A stretch of DNA of 64,000 nucleotides from Ignavibacteriales bacterium (GCA_016707115.1 JADJIH010000023.1:1-64000); one strand, 5' to 3'. Numbered from the stretch's first letter, positions 11,667-22,686 are shown. A program made the numbers and translations. Notes: generated from the letters alone by a model not told the origin.

Positions 11667-13235
11667 TTGCTTTATGAAAGTTTTATTGAACACCTTAAAG
11701 TTTCTCTTTCCGAACATAAACACCTTTACATAATAAGTGGTTTTACATTCCTTTTAATCTATCTTTCAACATTAACAAAGGGTTACGGCTACTTTATAGA
11801 TGAGTTCTATTACATCGCCTGTGCAAGTAATCCCCGCATTCGGATATGTTGATCATCCGCCGTTGGCTCCTCTGGTATTAACCGTTTTTCAATTTGTATT
11901 TGGCACTTCTATTTATGCAATAAGATTCTTACCTGCATTAGCAGAAACTGCCGCTGTATTCTGCACTGGAATCTTAACAAAAGAAATCGGGGGAAATAAA
12001 TTTGCTCAACTGCTTGCCGCTTGTTCATTTGCTGCTATGCGGTAACAGTTGCTTTCGGCGGTTTTTACTCAATGAACGCTTTTGAACCTTTACTTGCTGT
12101 TCTGCTTTTATTGATTATTGTTAAAATGATAAAAACTGTTAATACTAAACTCTGGATTAATGCCGGTGTTATTATGGGTCTTGGTATGATGAACAAACAC
12201 ACATTCGAGTTTTCATTATAGCTTTTCTGTTTGCTCTGATAATTTCTGGCAAATGGAAATTAATATTTAACAGGTGGTTCATTCTTGGCGGTGTTATTAG
12301 TACTCTTATTTTTCTTCCCAATATTATCTGGCAGATATTAAATGATTTTCCTTCACTAGAGTTTTACAGAAACATTAGTGTTGATAAAAATGTTTTCACT
12401 CCACCAATTGATTTTATAACCGGACAAATACTGCAAATGTCTCCATCCACAGTGCCGGTATGGATTGCAGGAACCTTTTATCTTTTATTTTCAAAGCAGT
12501 ATAAAGATTTCCGATTTCTTTCAGTGCTGTTTGCAGGGTTGTTTATCTTTATGATGTTATCTGGCACAAGCAGATCTGATCGTTTAGCATTTGCTTATCC
12601 TGCTGCATTTGCCGGGGGTGCTGTTTTCTTTTCAAACATCATTAATAGATATAACATTGCATGGTTAAAATATATTATCCTTGCTTTTCTTTTTCAGGAT
12701 TAGCATTAGCACTGCTATTATATTGCCTTACTTTAATTACGAAACAGCTAAAGCACACACAGAATTTCTTGGGATAAACACTGAACTTAGAGAGGTAAAA
12801 AACCGCCATTACCTCAAGTGCTTGCCGATAGAATCGGCTGGGAGGAAAAAGTTAAGCTGGTTGTTAGCGCTTACAACAGTTTATCTGAAGAAGATAAAAA
12901 GCAAACAATTATTGCTGCAGGTAATTACGGACAGGCAGGAGCAATTGAATTGTTTGGCAAATCTTTTAACATTCCTCCTGTTGCATGTTCGCATAACACC
13001 TATTACTTGTGGAGTAAAGAAAGAGTTAACGGAAATATTCTTCTTCAGCTAGATAATGAGGAAGATTATGATGGGCTTACCTTGCATTTGATTCTGTGGA
13101 AGTTTACCCTGGTATTTTTAAAACGATTATGTTTCATTCCACGAAAATAATCTTGTCGTATTTATATGCCGTGGACCAAAAATTCCTCCAATAGAAATGC
13201 TTGAGCGAAGTAAAATTTTTATTAAGGATATTTAA
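11667..13235 (+). pseudogene. Frameshifted GT39-type glycosyltransferase (ArnT/PMT-like membrane protein)
   Basis: The open frame begins with TTG 11667. The first periplasmic-loop motif YFIDEFYYIACA, followed by GYVDHPPLAPL, carries the acidic residue and D-H-P-P-L signature of family 39 transferases, which move sugars from polyprenyl phosphate onto lipid or protein. Repeated hydrophobic segments follow (12070-12700). The C-terminal soluble part ends ...SKIFIKDI at 13235. At least six frame changes occur; the homology is continuous otherwise. About 515 aa if repaired, as expected for the family. Confidence 0.72.
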
Positions 13236-13298
13236 TTAAAAGGATTTAAGAATACCTCAATTATGTAATAGTAATTGTTAAGTCTGAGTACATAACTA

Positions 13299-13333
13299 AA
13301 CTTTCCTCCCCCAGAGATAGGAAAGTTTTTTTA
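13299..13333 (+). terminator. Intrinsic terminator between GT39 gene and hemerythrin gene
   Basis: AACTTTCC (13299) pairs with GGAAAGTT (13320-13327), followed by T7. It sits between convergent genes and can end the plus-strand GT39 transcript; the A-rich upstream side could serve the opposite gene. Confidence 0.7.
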
Positions 13334-13364
13334 ATGCTGCGTTACTAATACTTCTTCTTTTTCT

Positions 13365-14038
13365 CTAAATACCCAAACTTAGTTTCATTTTAAGCCATCG
13401 TTCACTATCTATTACTGATTTTGTTATATCCAGAATATTTTGAAAAACATTTGATGGGGCACCTGTTTTCATACTGCCGAGCAAGCCAATTAACTCAGAA
13501 TTATTTAGCGATCTAAGCATCCAGTTCATCCATACTTTATATCTATCCGGCGGTACATTACTTTGTATTCGTGTTCTTATTGCAATCAGTTCTTCATCTG
13601 TTAAGTATTTAAAGCTTGCTTCTAGCACCGTGGCTTCTTCGTGATTCATATGTGCCAGATAATCAGCAATAAAATCATTGAATAAACTATTCAGAGAATT
13701 GCCAAGCCGCACTCTTTCTTCAACCGAATTTGAATGTTCTATTTTTTTTCAATAAGAGCAAGAATCCCGTTTAATTTCGATTCCAATTTTTTATGTTCTT
13801 CATTTAACACATCAATCATTTGCGGCTCTTCATCAGCAATCTCAGGAAAAATTATATTGTCTTCGTTCACAGCATGTTCGTGCAGTAAATCAAAATCGTG
13901 TCTTAAAGAAGCCAATAAAATTTTTACTTCCTTCTCATCCGTAAAATCCGCTGTTTGTAATTTTGATGCAGCATTATAAATCTATCTTCTTATTGATTTA
14001 TGAATGAATGTAAATAAATCTGTTTTTCTCAATTGCAT
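13365..14038 (-). pseudogene. Frameshifted hemerythrin (HHE) domain protein
   Basis: The start at 14038 (MQLRKTDLFTFIHKSIR) follows AAGGAGATT. Helix motifs of the HHE cation-binding fold are present: LRHDFDLLHEHAVNEDNIIF in one frame near 13860 and DYLAHMNHEEATVLEAS at 13620-13680. These supply the paired His/Glu ligands of a di-iron site. The break is at about 13715-13735, and a second lies near 13980. Probable roles are oxygen, NO or iron handling in the cytoplasm. The gene is 11 bases from the upstream T9SS cargo gene on the same strand and may be co-transcribed. Confidence 0.72.
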
Positions 14039-14049
14039 TTTTAATCTCC

Positions 14050-15104
14050 TTATTTTATCAATGTCATTTTCTTTGTAATTATATTTCCACCGGATTGAAG
14101 TCTATATAAGTATACGCCGCTAGATAATTTAGAAGCATCAAAATTAACTTCATAACTTCCTGCAGGTTTGTATTCATCTACCAGTGTTGCAACTTCGGTT
14201 CCAAGAATATTATAAATTTTTAAAGTTTGATGACTGCCGACAGAAGTTTGCCAGCTTATTTTTGTACTTGGGTTAAAAGGATTTGGATAGTTCTGTAACA
14301 ATTCAAATCCGCTAACAACTTGTTTAGGCTCATCTTTTACATCAGTTGGAGTTTCTGTGTTATAATCAACCTTTTTATCGGTTGTTATGTTTCCATTCAC
14401 ATTAATTTCAAGATATGAAATTCCAAACACTGGGAATTTACTTTCATTAGTATACCATTCATAAGTTGTTGATTTAACTTCCGTTGTTGATAATGGAATT
14501 CCCGCAACAAAAATTGTATATGCAGTCTGTCGGAAGATTTTAACACGCAATGCTGCATGATTGCTTCCATCAGGTAAGATTATATTTCCAATGGCATCAC
14601 CCGTAAACTGCGTTATACCTATATTGTGGACAATTAACCCTTCTCCCAATTCGTACTGTGCCTGAAGTTATCAAGAAAAGTTGAGTTGAAAGTAAATGGA
14701 TATTCAGAAATTTTTTCTGTGTTGAAATAAACAATAGAAAAATCTTCATAAGCCATTCCCAATGAGTGAACTGTATTGCTTTCCGTATCATAAAACGAAT
14801 ATGACAATCCATCATAGTTAACTGCTACATCAGCATCGGGAAATAGTGAATCACCAGGGGCTTCGGATGGATTTACATATTGTGCAGTCCATTGTTCACC
14901 GGTTGCAGTAACATTTGAAAAATCCCACGTAATGTTCGAACCTGATGCACCTTCATTCACACCTGTTGTATCCATATACTTAGTAGTAAATGAATCACCT
15001 ATAACTGGTTTTCTATCAGAGTTTAAAACTATTTGCGCATTAATTGCTGATGCAAACAGCAGTGCTGTTAAAAGAAATTTTAGTGGTAATAAATATGTTT
15101 TCAT
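14050..15104 (-). pseudogene. T9SS-sorted secreted protein (single frameshift)
   Basis: A signal peptide (MKTYLLPLKFLLTALLFASA, then INAQ) starts at 15104. A roughly 240-residue beta-rich passenger with no recognised domain follows, then a sorting domain (LLQNYPNPFNPSTKISWQ, TLKIYNILGTEVATLVDE) ending in ITKKMTLIK. The only break lies at about 14634-14650 (NFRHSTNWEKG to GLIVHN), where the frames overlap. The sorting-domain subtype matches the one at 2951-3415 (VGSHQTLKIY) rather than those at 58-64 kb. Exported across the outer membrane by the type IX system; passenger function unknown. Confidence 0.75.
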
Positions 15105-15167
15105 TGTTAGTTCTTTCGTTTAATGTTTTTTAATTATTGTTGTTCTTATTCAAAAGTATTAACCGGA

Positions 15168-16156
15168 TTACATTTTTGTTTTTGCCGGTGTAAACTTTAC
15201 AACCATATTTTTAACAGGCTTTAAGCTTTGCAGGTATTCATACATTGCACCAAGATCTTCTTCCGTCATTCCGCCGTACATTGTCCATGGCATTATTGTA
15301 TTAAAACTACCTGGTTGTACTTCCATATTTTTTACCTGATCAGTTGCCATTGATTTAAATCTCTGAATAAATTGTTCTTTAGTCCAGGCGCCAATACCTG
15401 TTTCAACATCAGGAGTAATATTAGCAGAACGTATTGTACCGAAAGGTAGATCTATTGAAGAACCGCCCGCATATTCCATTCCTGCTATTGGTTCGCCGTC
15501 TTTACTTTGTGTATGACAGTCATTACAAGAAGCGATTGTTACAAGGTACTTGCCATAAGCTTTCATATCAGTTTTTTCAGGAGCCTTATGTGGTTTATAA
15601 GAATTCAGCGGAAGTGTTTTAACTATATAGTTTACAGGAAAATCAAGTTCCTTTTCACCAACTTCATTTTCTATAGGCTTTAGAGTTCTTATGTATGCAA
15701 CTATCGCATACAGATCTTCTTCAGACATCTGAATAAAATTTGGATAAGGCATAATCGAAACAGCGCATCCCCATGCTTGTTTAAGCCCGATGTTAATGCA
15801 CGGATAATTTCTCCATCTGTCCAGTTGCCTAAAGCTGCGGGAGTAATATTTTTAACAGGTATTATTCCTGGTAATCCCATCTCTCTTCCCATAACTTCAC
15901 CACCCATACCTTCCGTACCGGGTTTAATAGGTCCGGAGTATTTTGAGAAATCACGCGTTGAATGACAATCCATACACAGTGCAACATTGTTTGCAAGATA
16001 TCTGCCTCGTTCAATCCTTTCTGCTGTTGGCTGTACTTTTACGTTGGGTACTGGAATAGCTTTTGGATATGTTGCATTAAAATAAACTGAACCTGATATA
16101 ACAAGCACAGCTATTACCCCTAATACTATAGCACCGATTTTTATTAACTTTTTCAT
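15168..16156 (-). pseudogene. Diheme c-type cytochrome (single frameshift)
   Basis: An N-terminal membrane anchor (GAIVLGVIAVLVISGSVYF) from 16156 precedes two cytochrome c domains with CMDCH (near 15985) and CNDCH (near 15530) heme sites. Axial Met candidates are in MPYPNFIQMS and TIMPWTMYGGM. The break is at about 15750, within LFPIMPYPN, where the two frames overlap. Diheme gene products of this type are periplasmic electron carriers or subunits of alcohol/aldehyde dehydrogenases, but no dehydrogenase is adjacent. About 330 aa when repaired. Confidence 0.8.
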
Positions 16157-16851
16157 TTTTGCCTCGTTTTTTGAAAAGTTATTGTTAACACGATTAATTA
16201 AATAATATACTTATCTCAATTCTTCTTAACGATATTTTTTATTGTGCGCCTTCGTATCTGATCCGGAGTAACTGCTTAAGCGAAGATTAACTGAAGTCTC
16301 ATACTTTAATCAGCAGAGATTTAATAAGCCGCGTATTTTTGTTTACCTGTATGCTCTACAAGTTTTTATCAGAAGGCACAGCGAAAATAATTTGAGATGT
16401 ATTGCAGCACTATTTTTATGGATGAGCGGTTATATGAAAATAAAAATGGTTTAAAGTTTGATCTCTACCACAAATATTTTACTGTAGTCTATAAACTATT
16501 TTTATTGTCAATCAGAAATGATACTGTTTTGCCCATTTTGTAGATGTTTTATAATTAAAAGAACATTGGCTTTAGCCGAAAAGAGGAGAGCTTAACAAAA
16601 AACAGATGCACTAATCTATATGATTTGCTTATAGACATTAGTTGCCGATCAATAATTGAGTTTTTAAACTCTTTCATTTAAGTTTCATCTGTATTTGTAA
16701 TAATTATCCGTAACCATAATAATTTCGTACCCCTTTATTCTTTGCTCAGGGGAGCTCTGATGTAAAGACACTTATAATAAGGTTTGTTAGTGATGCAGAT
16801 CCGTATCTGATCAAAACAATTTTTAAATCTTTTATAGGAAGGATGGTTCGT
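16157..16851. other. Long intergenic region without supported gene
   Basis: About 700 bases between the divergently transcribed cytochrome and lipoprotein genes. No open frame with family resemblance and no tRNA-like fold were found. Promoters for both genes must lie here, but no motif stood out clearly enough to place. Confidence 0.5.
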
Positions 16852-17397
16852 ATGAAACTCTCCAAACTGCGCCTTTTGTTTTTGATTCTCATCTCTTTGC
16901 TTTCCTTAAGTAGCTCTTGCGAAAAATCTACGGAAAACGAGGATGCATGAAAGCACTAAATGGGAGGAGCCTATAGATCAGATATTATATATTTATATCA
17001 ATGTACCCAAAGTTTTCTGCGATGCTCCGCGCAATACTTTGCTTTCGTGGAATGCAGAACAAATAGTTTTACCGGCACCATACAAAAATTTTACTGCGGG
17101 GATATTGCCAGTGGATCGTTCAGTATGAACGATGCTTTTATTCTAAATCAATGAGCGATGCCCAATTAGCAAAAGTAAGTGTTGGTCAGGCCTATCAATT
17201 TAAATTTGAAAATGACAAAGACTATCTTCGCTTAACTGGTACACTTACTGCATTTTTTAGATGACATTACCTGGAAGACTAAAGAGTTTTCAGTTAAGAT
17301 ATTTTTTAAAGATCTCATCTTCGACGCTTATGACGTTGAACATTATTATACCTATGCAATACCATGGGCAACTGTCTGGGAGGTTGTACCTAACTAA
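16852..17397 (+). pseudogene. Frameshifted lipoprotein of unknown function
   Basis: ATG 16852 follows AGGAAGG. The leader LLFLILISLLSLSSSC ends in a lipobox cysteine, then the frame stops at 16948. The coding pattern continues at 16960-17154 (YRSDIIYLYQCTQSF), 17151-17263 (MSDAQLAKVSVGQAYQFKFE) and a last frame ending in PWATVWEVVPN at 17397. The pieces join into about 180 residues. I do not recognise the family. An outer- or inner-membrane-anchored lipoprotein is likely. Confidence 0.55.
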
Positions 17398-17427
17398 AAA
17401 AATACCGGCGATATTTTTAATTTTTTT

Positions 17428-17462
17428 GTCATCCTGAGCGAAGTCGAAGGACGAAGTATGAT
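17428..17462. repeat. Bacteroidota-type dispersed repeat half-element
   Basis: GTCATCCTGAGCGAAGTCG followed by AAGGACGA is a dispersed intergenic repeat that I recall as widespread in Bacteroidota and Ignavibacteria genomes. GTCAT/GTCC ends and the internal CTGAGCGAAGTCG give partial dyad symmetry. It lies 30 bases after the lipoprotein remnant, in a gap of about 330 bases (17398-17726) that otherwise holds nothing I can name. Confidence 0.5.
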
Positions 17463-17726
17463 TTAGCTTAATAAAACACTATACGGGTTCTGCTTCACAC
17501 ACATAATTCTAACATTAGCAGTTAAACTTGATGTGTACTGTATGTTATAATCTTCACTCACTGTACAAATCAGTATTATAAACTTGATGTATATTTAGTT
17601 ATCTGATTTTCAAAATTAGTTTATCATTACATTAAACCGATTATCAGTCTATCATCATATGGCATTATAGTTGTCATATCCTGATGAAAAAAAATTTGAT
17701 CTAATAAATTATCAGAGGAGATAGTT

Positions 17727-18315
17727 ATGAAAACATTCTTTATATCTTTAATAGTCGCGACTGCTATGTTCTCATCCTCGTTTGCACAGGAACGTAAGGG
17801 TGAAAGAAAATGGACTATTGATCCTGCAACGGGAGATACGATCTATACCGAATCGGTATCCATTTCTGAAAGCGAAGATATTACCCCGCGCAATAATATG
17901 ATTGTAATCAACCCGCTAAAGTTTTTGCTCTTCTACAATATTTCATACTTTCATAAAATAAACAATGGTCTTGCAGTTGGCGGTGGTTTTCAGATACCAA
18001 CACCAAAAGATCTTTCGGGTTTGGAGTTAATGCCGAGATAAGGTTTTATCCAAGGGAAATAATTTGAAGGGGTTTTACTTTGCCCCAAATGTATCATACA
18101 ACAGTTTATCGGATGACTTTGATGATGAAACTGTTTCAATAACCTCAATTGGCGGTCTTGTTGGCTGGCAATGGTTTCCTGGGGATCAGTTTGCAATGGG
18201 CCTTGGTATCGGGGCAGATTATTACTTCTTTTCAGGTGATACTAATGACGATAATTTTAATGACTACGATGGGTTTGCACCTGCATTAAGATTTGATATC
18301 GGTTACGCCTGGTAA
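17727..18315 (+). pseudogene. Outer-membrane beta-barrel protein (single frameshift)
   Basis: AGAGGAGATAGTT precedes ATG 17727. A signal peptide ends FAQERKG. A small barrel follows: NPLKFLLFYNISYFHKINN, GLAVGGGFQIPTP, KGFYFAPNVSYNSL, GLVGWQWFPGDQFAMGLGIG and a terminal FDIGYAW. The aromatic C-terminus and alternating pattern fit an eight-stranded outer-membrane barrel of about 195 aa. The frame changes once at about 18025-18060. No partner is adjacent. Confidence 0.7.
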
Positions 18316-18371
18316 ATAAATTGGGAGTTATCGGCGATACCCTTTGGGGATATTGTGCTGACTTTTTTTTG

Positions 18372-18411
18372 TGTGCTTTGTGGTTAATACTTTTTAACCA
18401 CAAAGAGCACA
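18372..18411. terminator. Hairpin, probable terminator
   Basis: TGTGCTTTGTGGTTAA (18372-18387) and TTAACCACAAAGAGCACA (18394-18411) form a long, slightly imperfect stem, followed by AAGTTTTCT. It lies about 60 bases after the plus-strand barrel gene. The TTTGTGGTTAA sequence also resembles dispersed repeats, so the role is uncertain. Confidence 0.5.
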
Positions 18412-18596
18412 AAGTTTTCTAAAAAATATTGATGCTAACGTTAATATCTTATTTGACTTTTAAAGCCTGAAGGCTGCAGCTGGGTTATGCTTAATGTTAG
18501 CTTAACCATTCCTTTGGAAAAAGTATCTAATCGTTCTTGCCGATACCAACAGCACAACGGAAAATTACAAATCATTCGATTTAAAAAGTTCCCGCG

Positions 18597-19750
18597 TTAC
18601 ATTTTAACACCTACTCCAAAACCTAAATAATGATTCTTGTATTTTTCGACATAATCAAATCCCTGGGCGCTTATTTCATAACCGGAATACTGATACTGCA
18701 AATTAAAATCCAGCATACTGTATGATACAGAAGCGCCGAAAATAATTGTAAACGGCGAAGTTATAATATCGGCAGCGTAGCCGCGTTGAAAAGGATTTTT
18801 ATAATTAAAATAAGTTGAGTATAAAATGCCGATTTGTGCAAAATCAAATGGCTTATAATTAATACCAGACATAATTCTTGCATTAAACTGGCCGCTCCCT
18901 TCAGGTGTATAATATGGACTAAAATACGGCGAATCAGCTTCATAGTTTACAAAATCATTTTTAGTCTCTAAGGATAACCCAAGATTTTCTAGTACGTTTA
19001 TTTTTATACCCGCACTAACAAGACCATTAAAAAATACATCTGGATGATCTAGTGATGGATTAGAGTTTGATACTAATGAGTGCTCAATTTCCAATTCTTT
19101 ATCGGGGCTTTCGCTCCTGAATAATAAATAGCATAGAATGAAATCATTATAATTAAAATTTAATGCTGCGTTAACCTGGATGTTATCAAAGAAATTACGT
19201 TTGTATTTTACATAGCCCTGATCGGGCATAATAAATTGAGTTTCAAAGTTATTTGTAATAATTCCAATTGAAGCATTAAACTGATCATTTAGCTTAAAGA
19301 TTGATGATAGCTGCAGAGTAGTGTTTACTGCAGGAATAAAAAGCACATCAGTGTTAACAGTTGGATGAAAATTGAAAGACCAATTTCTATTAATTCCTCA
19401 AGCGATGAAAGCATGCCGTTAACATAACTTACTTGAAATGCATACCAATCGTTTTGATATTGGGCAATAAAATTTGGATAAATTTTTCTATCCTCAATAA
19501 ATCTTTTCTCATCATTTTCATAAATTGTTTGAGAAAGATTTGTGTAAGCACTAACGTTTATAAAAATCGATGCGCTGTCATTAATGATATCAGGATTATA
19601 AGGATTTAATTTTGTATCAAAGCCTATGTTGCCCATTGGAAAGTACTCTACCCTGTTTGTTGTATAATCAAAATTAAAATCCTCAAACGGATGCATGTAT
19701 TGAGCTTTTAACATTACAGGAAGCAGAAGAAATAAAAATATTCTTTTCAT
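18597..19750 (-). pseudogene. Outer-membrane barrel protein (single frameshift)
   Basis: A signal peptide starts at 19750 (MKRIFLFLLLPVMLKAQ). Alternating strands follow, such as IYPNFIAQYQNDWYAFQVSY, VNAALNFNYNDFILCYLLF, AGIKINVLENLGLSLETKND and GFGVGVKM at the end. The frame changes once at about 19330-19390, where the second frame continues FHPTVNTDVLFIPAVNTTLQ. About 375 aa when joined. It resembles generic Bacteroidota barrels; PorP/SprF kinship was considered but no diagnostic motif was seen. Confidence 0.65.
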
Positions 19751-19797
19751 TTTAGTATACCCATTCTATTGTATAGTTTTCTATTCAGAAATTAATT

Positions 19798-21132
19798 TCA
19801 GTTTAAATCGATAACAGAAACACTGTTCTGGTCCAGACCGCCAAAAACATAAGCTCTTTTATCGTCCGAAGTAACAACACTCCATATATAAGCAGAAGAA
19901 GGAATTGAATTACTTTGCACCCATTTGTTAATATCGGGATAGTAAATTTCTACACGTAATTCATTAGACGGGTAGCTTGTATTCCCAACGATTAAAATTC
20001 TACCGTCACTTAATTGAGTTGAAGCACCTATATTATTATAGTTTTTCCTTTCACCACCATACGACCACATGCCATTGGCAGTGTTATAAATTTCAACTGT
20101 TCTTGAATAGCCCGAGTTTTCTAAAACCATTACATTATTATTGGGTAATAAATAAGAAACAATACCGCTTCTTTTTTCATTAAGCGGTGCAGTTGCTAAC
20201 CATGTGTTTGATGCAGGATCATAAACTTCGCAAGTATTAGAAGTGTAGCCTGGTAAAGGGGCTCCGCCGGCAACAAGTACTTTTCCATCTGGCAGCAACG
20301 CTATAGCATGCCCTACCCTTGCAGAAGAAAGGCTAGCAAGTGCTGTCCAGGTATTAATAACAGGGTTGTACAGTTGGCAATTGTTTGTGATATCACCGTT
20401 TGATGTAAAACCGCCGGAGATTAATATTTTACCATCGGGCATTTTAACACTCGAATTTCCGGTCTGCAGATAAAGTAAATCTGCCGCTGCTGACCAGATG
20501 TTCGATTGCGTATTATATATAAAACATTTCTTGTAATGAGCATCGCTGACTCTTCCTCCTGCTAAAAATACATTGCCGTTATCCAATAAATTAAAAGAAT
20601 AGCCCTCTATGTTAATTGGCATGTTAATAAGATTTGAAATTTGATTTGAAGCAGGATCAAATATCATGCTCATTGCCGGTTCATAATGTTTGGTGCCGAT
20701 TAATAAAAACTTACCGTTGTTAAGTTTATAAGCCTCGTACAGGTAGTAGTTTTGAAAATTAGAATCAACAAGTGCAGATGTATATCTAACCACAGGTATT
20801 GAATATGCATATTCGCTCGTTCTGTTTTTATATACCGCACGTATTCTATAATAGGCAACAACACCTTTCGCAAGGGAAGTATCTGCAATGCCGTAATTTG
20901 TATAATCTAATTTTACAAAAGCTTTATAATCTTCCCCTTCAATTTTTCTATCAATTTCAAAATCAACTTGCAGAGTGTTATAGTTTATCCAATTGAACGA
21001 AACATTGTCATTGCTCACCTTTAAATTTGTGATCTCGGGAATTAATAAATTGGAGGTGTCGATTGGTTCGTTTGTGTTTTCACAGCTTATAATTATCAGT
21101 GATAAAATAAGTGCCGTAATTACTTTGTACAT
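19798..21132 (-). CDS. Kelch-repeat lipoprotein with N-terminal fibronectin-III-like domain
   Basis: I place the start at 21132, 39 codons inside the longest open frame, because GGGAGA lies just upstream and the product then begins with a lipoprotein leader (ALILSLIIISC, Cys17). Residues of about 30-120 look like a fibronectin III domain (ITNLKVSNDNVSFNWINYNT, YYRIRAVYKNRTSEYAY). Six Kelch-like blades follow with the pattern DGKILISGG / DGKVLVAGG / W. A surface-anchored six-bladed propeller is expected; ligand unknown. Intact, in contrast to genes to its left. Confidence 0.8.
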   Translation of the reverse strand: MYKVITALILSLIIISCENTNEPIDTSNLLIPEITNLKVSNDNVSFNWINYNTLQVDFEIDRKIEGEDYKAFVKLDYTNYGIADTSLAKGVVAYYRIRAVYKNRTSEYAYSIPVVRYTSALVDSNFQNYYLYEAYKLNNGKFLLIGTKHYEPAMSMIFDPASNQISNLINMPINIEGYSFNLLDNGNVFLAGGRVSDAHYKKCFIYNTQSNIWSAAADLLYLQTGNSSVKMPDGKILISGGFTSNGDITNNCQLYNPVINTWTALASLSSARVGHAIALLPDGKVLVAGGAPLPGYTSNTCEVYDPASNTWLATAPLNEKRSGIVSYLLPNNNVMVLENSGYSRTVEIYNTANGMWSYGGERKNYNNIGASTQLSDGRILIVGNTSYPSNELRVEIYYPDINKWVQSNSIPSSAYIWSVVTSDDKRAYVFGGLDQNSVSVIDLN

Positions 21133-21478
21133 AATTTTCTCCCACTGGATGTGCAGTAAAACTTTTAATGTTTGTGCTGTAACGGAACAGCCGCCACAGC
21201 CGAGAAATAATACAATACAATAATACCGTGTACGCTTTTTAAATTCCACACCGAAGTGGAGGAAAAATAGAATCGCTTGTTAACTAAAAAACATTGGCGG
21301 TGTAGTTAAAGTTTTGTTCTCTTTGTTTTTTTCTTACCCCCGTCTTTTGCTTTATCTTCTTTTTTAGTTCATCTGCTATATTGTTAAAACCTTTTTCAGA
21401 AGTTAACACACCCTCCTGATTAATCAGTTTAACTTACCTTTACTGTACTGCCTAGGTTAAACCATGTCCGTTGTTTCG

Positions 21479-21847
21479 TTATTTCTTCAGCAGTTTATTT
21501 AATATTTTTATCTGCGTTCTGGTGTTCTGTTCTAAATCTATAAAGAGACCGATAAACTCAAAAAATATTAACAGCATTGCAATCTCTATAAGGCTTGTAA
21601 TGGATTCCGCTATTATTGTCATATCTTTTAAAAAGATGCCGTAAAGCAGACCAATTACTAATCCAGCACCTATTAAAGATGTAAAGATTTTAATGCCCTC
21701 TTTTATTCTTATAAGGGTTTTATACTTTTTTTCAGATGGCGATTCACCTTCAAACTCACTAAGATCTGAACCGCAATGCGGACAAATGTCTTCTTCCTGC
21801 TTTACAGCCAGGTTACAAACTGAACAAAACAATTCTTCGGTTTCCAT
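21479..21847 (-). CDS. Zinc-ribbon small membrane protein
   Basis: The N-terminus has two CxxC pairs (CSVC at 8-11, CPHC at 22-25), a zinc ribbon of the double type. After a charged linker come two hydrophobic segments (SLIGAGLVIGLLYGIFL and SLIEIAMLLIFFEFIGLFI). 122 aa. Such proteins are common but functionally undefined. ATG 21847 follows AAGGAAGAATA. It precedes no close partner on the same strand; the next gene upstream, also a zinc-ribbon membrane protein, is 95 bases away. Confidence 0.7.
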   Translation of the reverse strand: METEELFCSVCNLAVKQEEDICPHCGSDLSEFEGESPSEKKYKTLIRIKEGIKIFTSLIGAGLVIGLLYGIFLKDMTIIAESITSLIEIAMLLIFFEFIGLFIDLEQNTRTQIKILNKLLKK

Positions 21848-21942
21848 TATTCTTCCTTTAATTTGTTTTGGTTAATACTATTAATACAGCTACGCTTTTA
21901 AAAATTTTTTATTAATATTTTACAGATCATTCAATATAAATT

Positions 21943-22686
21943 CTACCGAGCGGCTGGTGCTGCTTTTGCTACTTTTGTTCCCTCGGAAGCTTTTCTTGGT
22001 GCAACATCTTTAGCTTCATTCTCATAATCTGTTATTTCTTTTGGATACATCCTTATTCCATCTGGCAAATCATTTCTTTCCACATCCAGAATAAATCCAT
22101 CTTTATATAATTGATATAGTTGTTCTTTGCTGTAAGGGGTAAATACGTCAGCAATTTCTATAACTTTAAATGTGCGCAGCTCATTCAATAGTGATTCAGG
22201 TTTTTCTTTATGGAATGTTAAATAAACAAAATCTTGCTCAACAGCTGTAACCAGTGCATAGCCCTTTAAACTTATGCCGGTATTGGTTACATAAAGATCT
22301 CCGGCTTTTGGATTTTTCAACAGTTCAACAAAACCAGGTTCTTGATAATATATCCAAAGAAAAAAAAGACTTACAAATACTGATATATAAATCAGTGCCT
22401 TATAGTGTTGTATGGGTCTTTTTGTGCTGATAAGAATTCTGGTGCATAACCCTTTTAAATTATCCGGAAGCGTTTTAAGGTTGGATTGATAACCGCAGTT
22501 AGTACAGTGAACATTTAATTCTTTACCCATCGGAATGAAAGGGTAACTGAACATTTCAACATATCGTGAATGTACTTCAACAACAAGTGTGTTTTCCAAA
22601 TTGCAGGAAGGACATTCCCACAATAATTTTGTTTCTTTCAGTTGTTCTTTGCTTAATTCGGGCAAAAAATCTTGAATAGCTAACAT
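21943..22686 (-). CDS. Zinc-ribbon protein with one transmembrane helix
   Basis: CPSC (25-28) and CTNC (61-64) can form one zinc-binding site in a cytoplasmic N-terminal domain. A single helix (LIYISVFVSLFFLWIYYQEP) follows at about 114-133. The C-terminal 110 residues are soluble (AGDLYVTNTGISLKGYALV...) and end in an Ala/Pro/Lys-rich tail. I do not recognise a named family. It is 95 bases upstream of another zinc-ribbon membrane protein on the same strand and may share its transcript. Confidence 0.65.
   Translation of the reverse strand: MLAIQDFLPELSKEQLKETKLLWECPSCNLENTLVVEVHSRYVEMFSYPFIPMGKELNVHCTNCGYQSNLKTLPDNLKGLCTRILISTKRPIQHYKALIYISVFVSLFFLWIYYQEPGFVELLKNPKAGDLYVTNTGISLKGYALVTAVEQDFVYLTFHKEKPESLLNELRTFKVIEIADVFTPYSKEQLYQLYKDGFILDVERNDLPDGIRMYPKEITDYENEAKDVAPRKASEGTKVAKAAPAAR

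Noticed and set aside
13734..13979. Plus-strand 81-aa cysteine/serine-rich gene
   Set aside because: This is the antisense shadow of the first half of the frameshifted hemerythrin gene.
16157..16851. Riboswitch or small RNA in the long gap before the lipoprotein
   Set aside because: Short inverted matches exist but none has the layout of a known riboswitch, and no terminator follows at the right place.
18597..19750. PorP/SprF-type T9SS membrane component
   Set aside because: The barrel pattern fits many families and none of the PorP-specific blocks could be seen; kept as a generic outer-membrane barrel.
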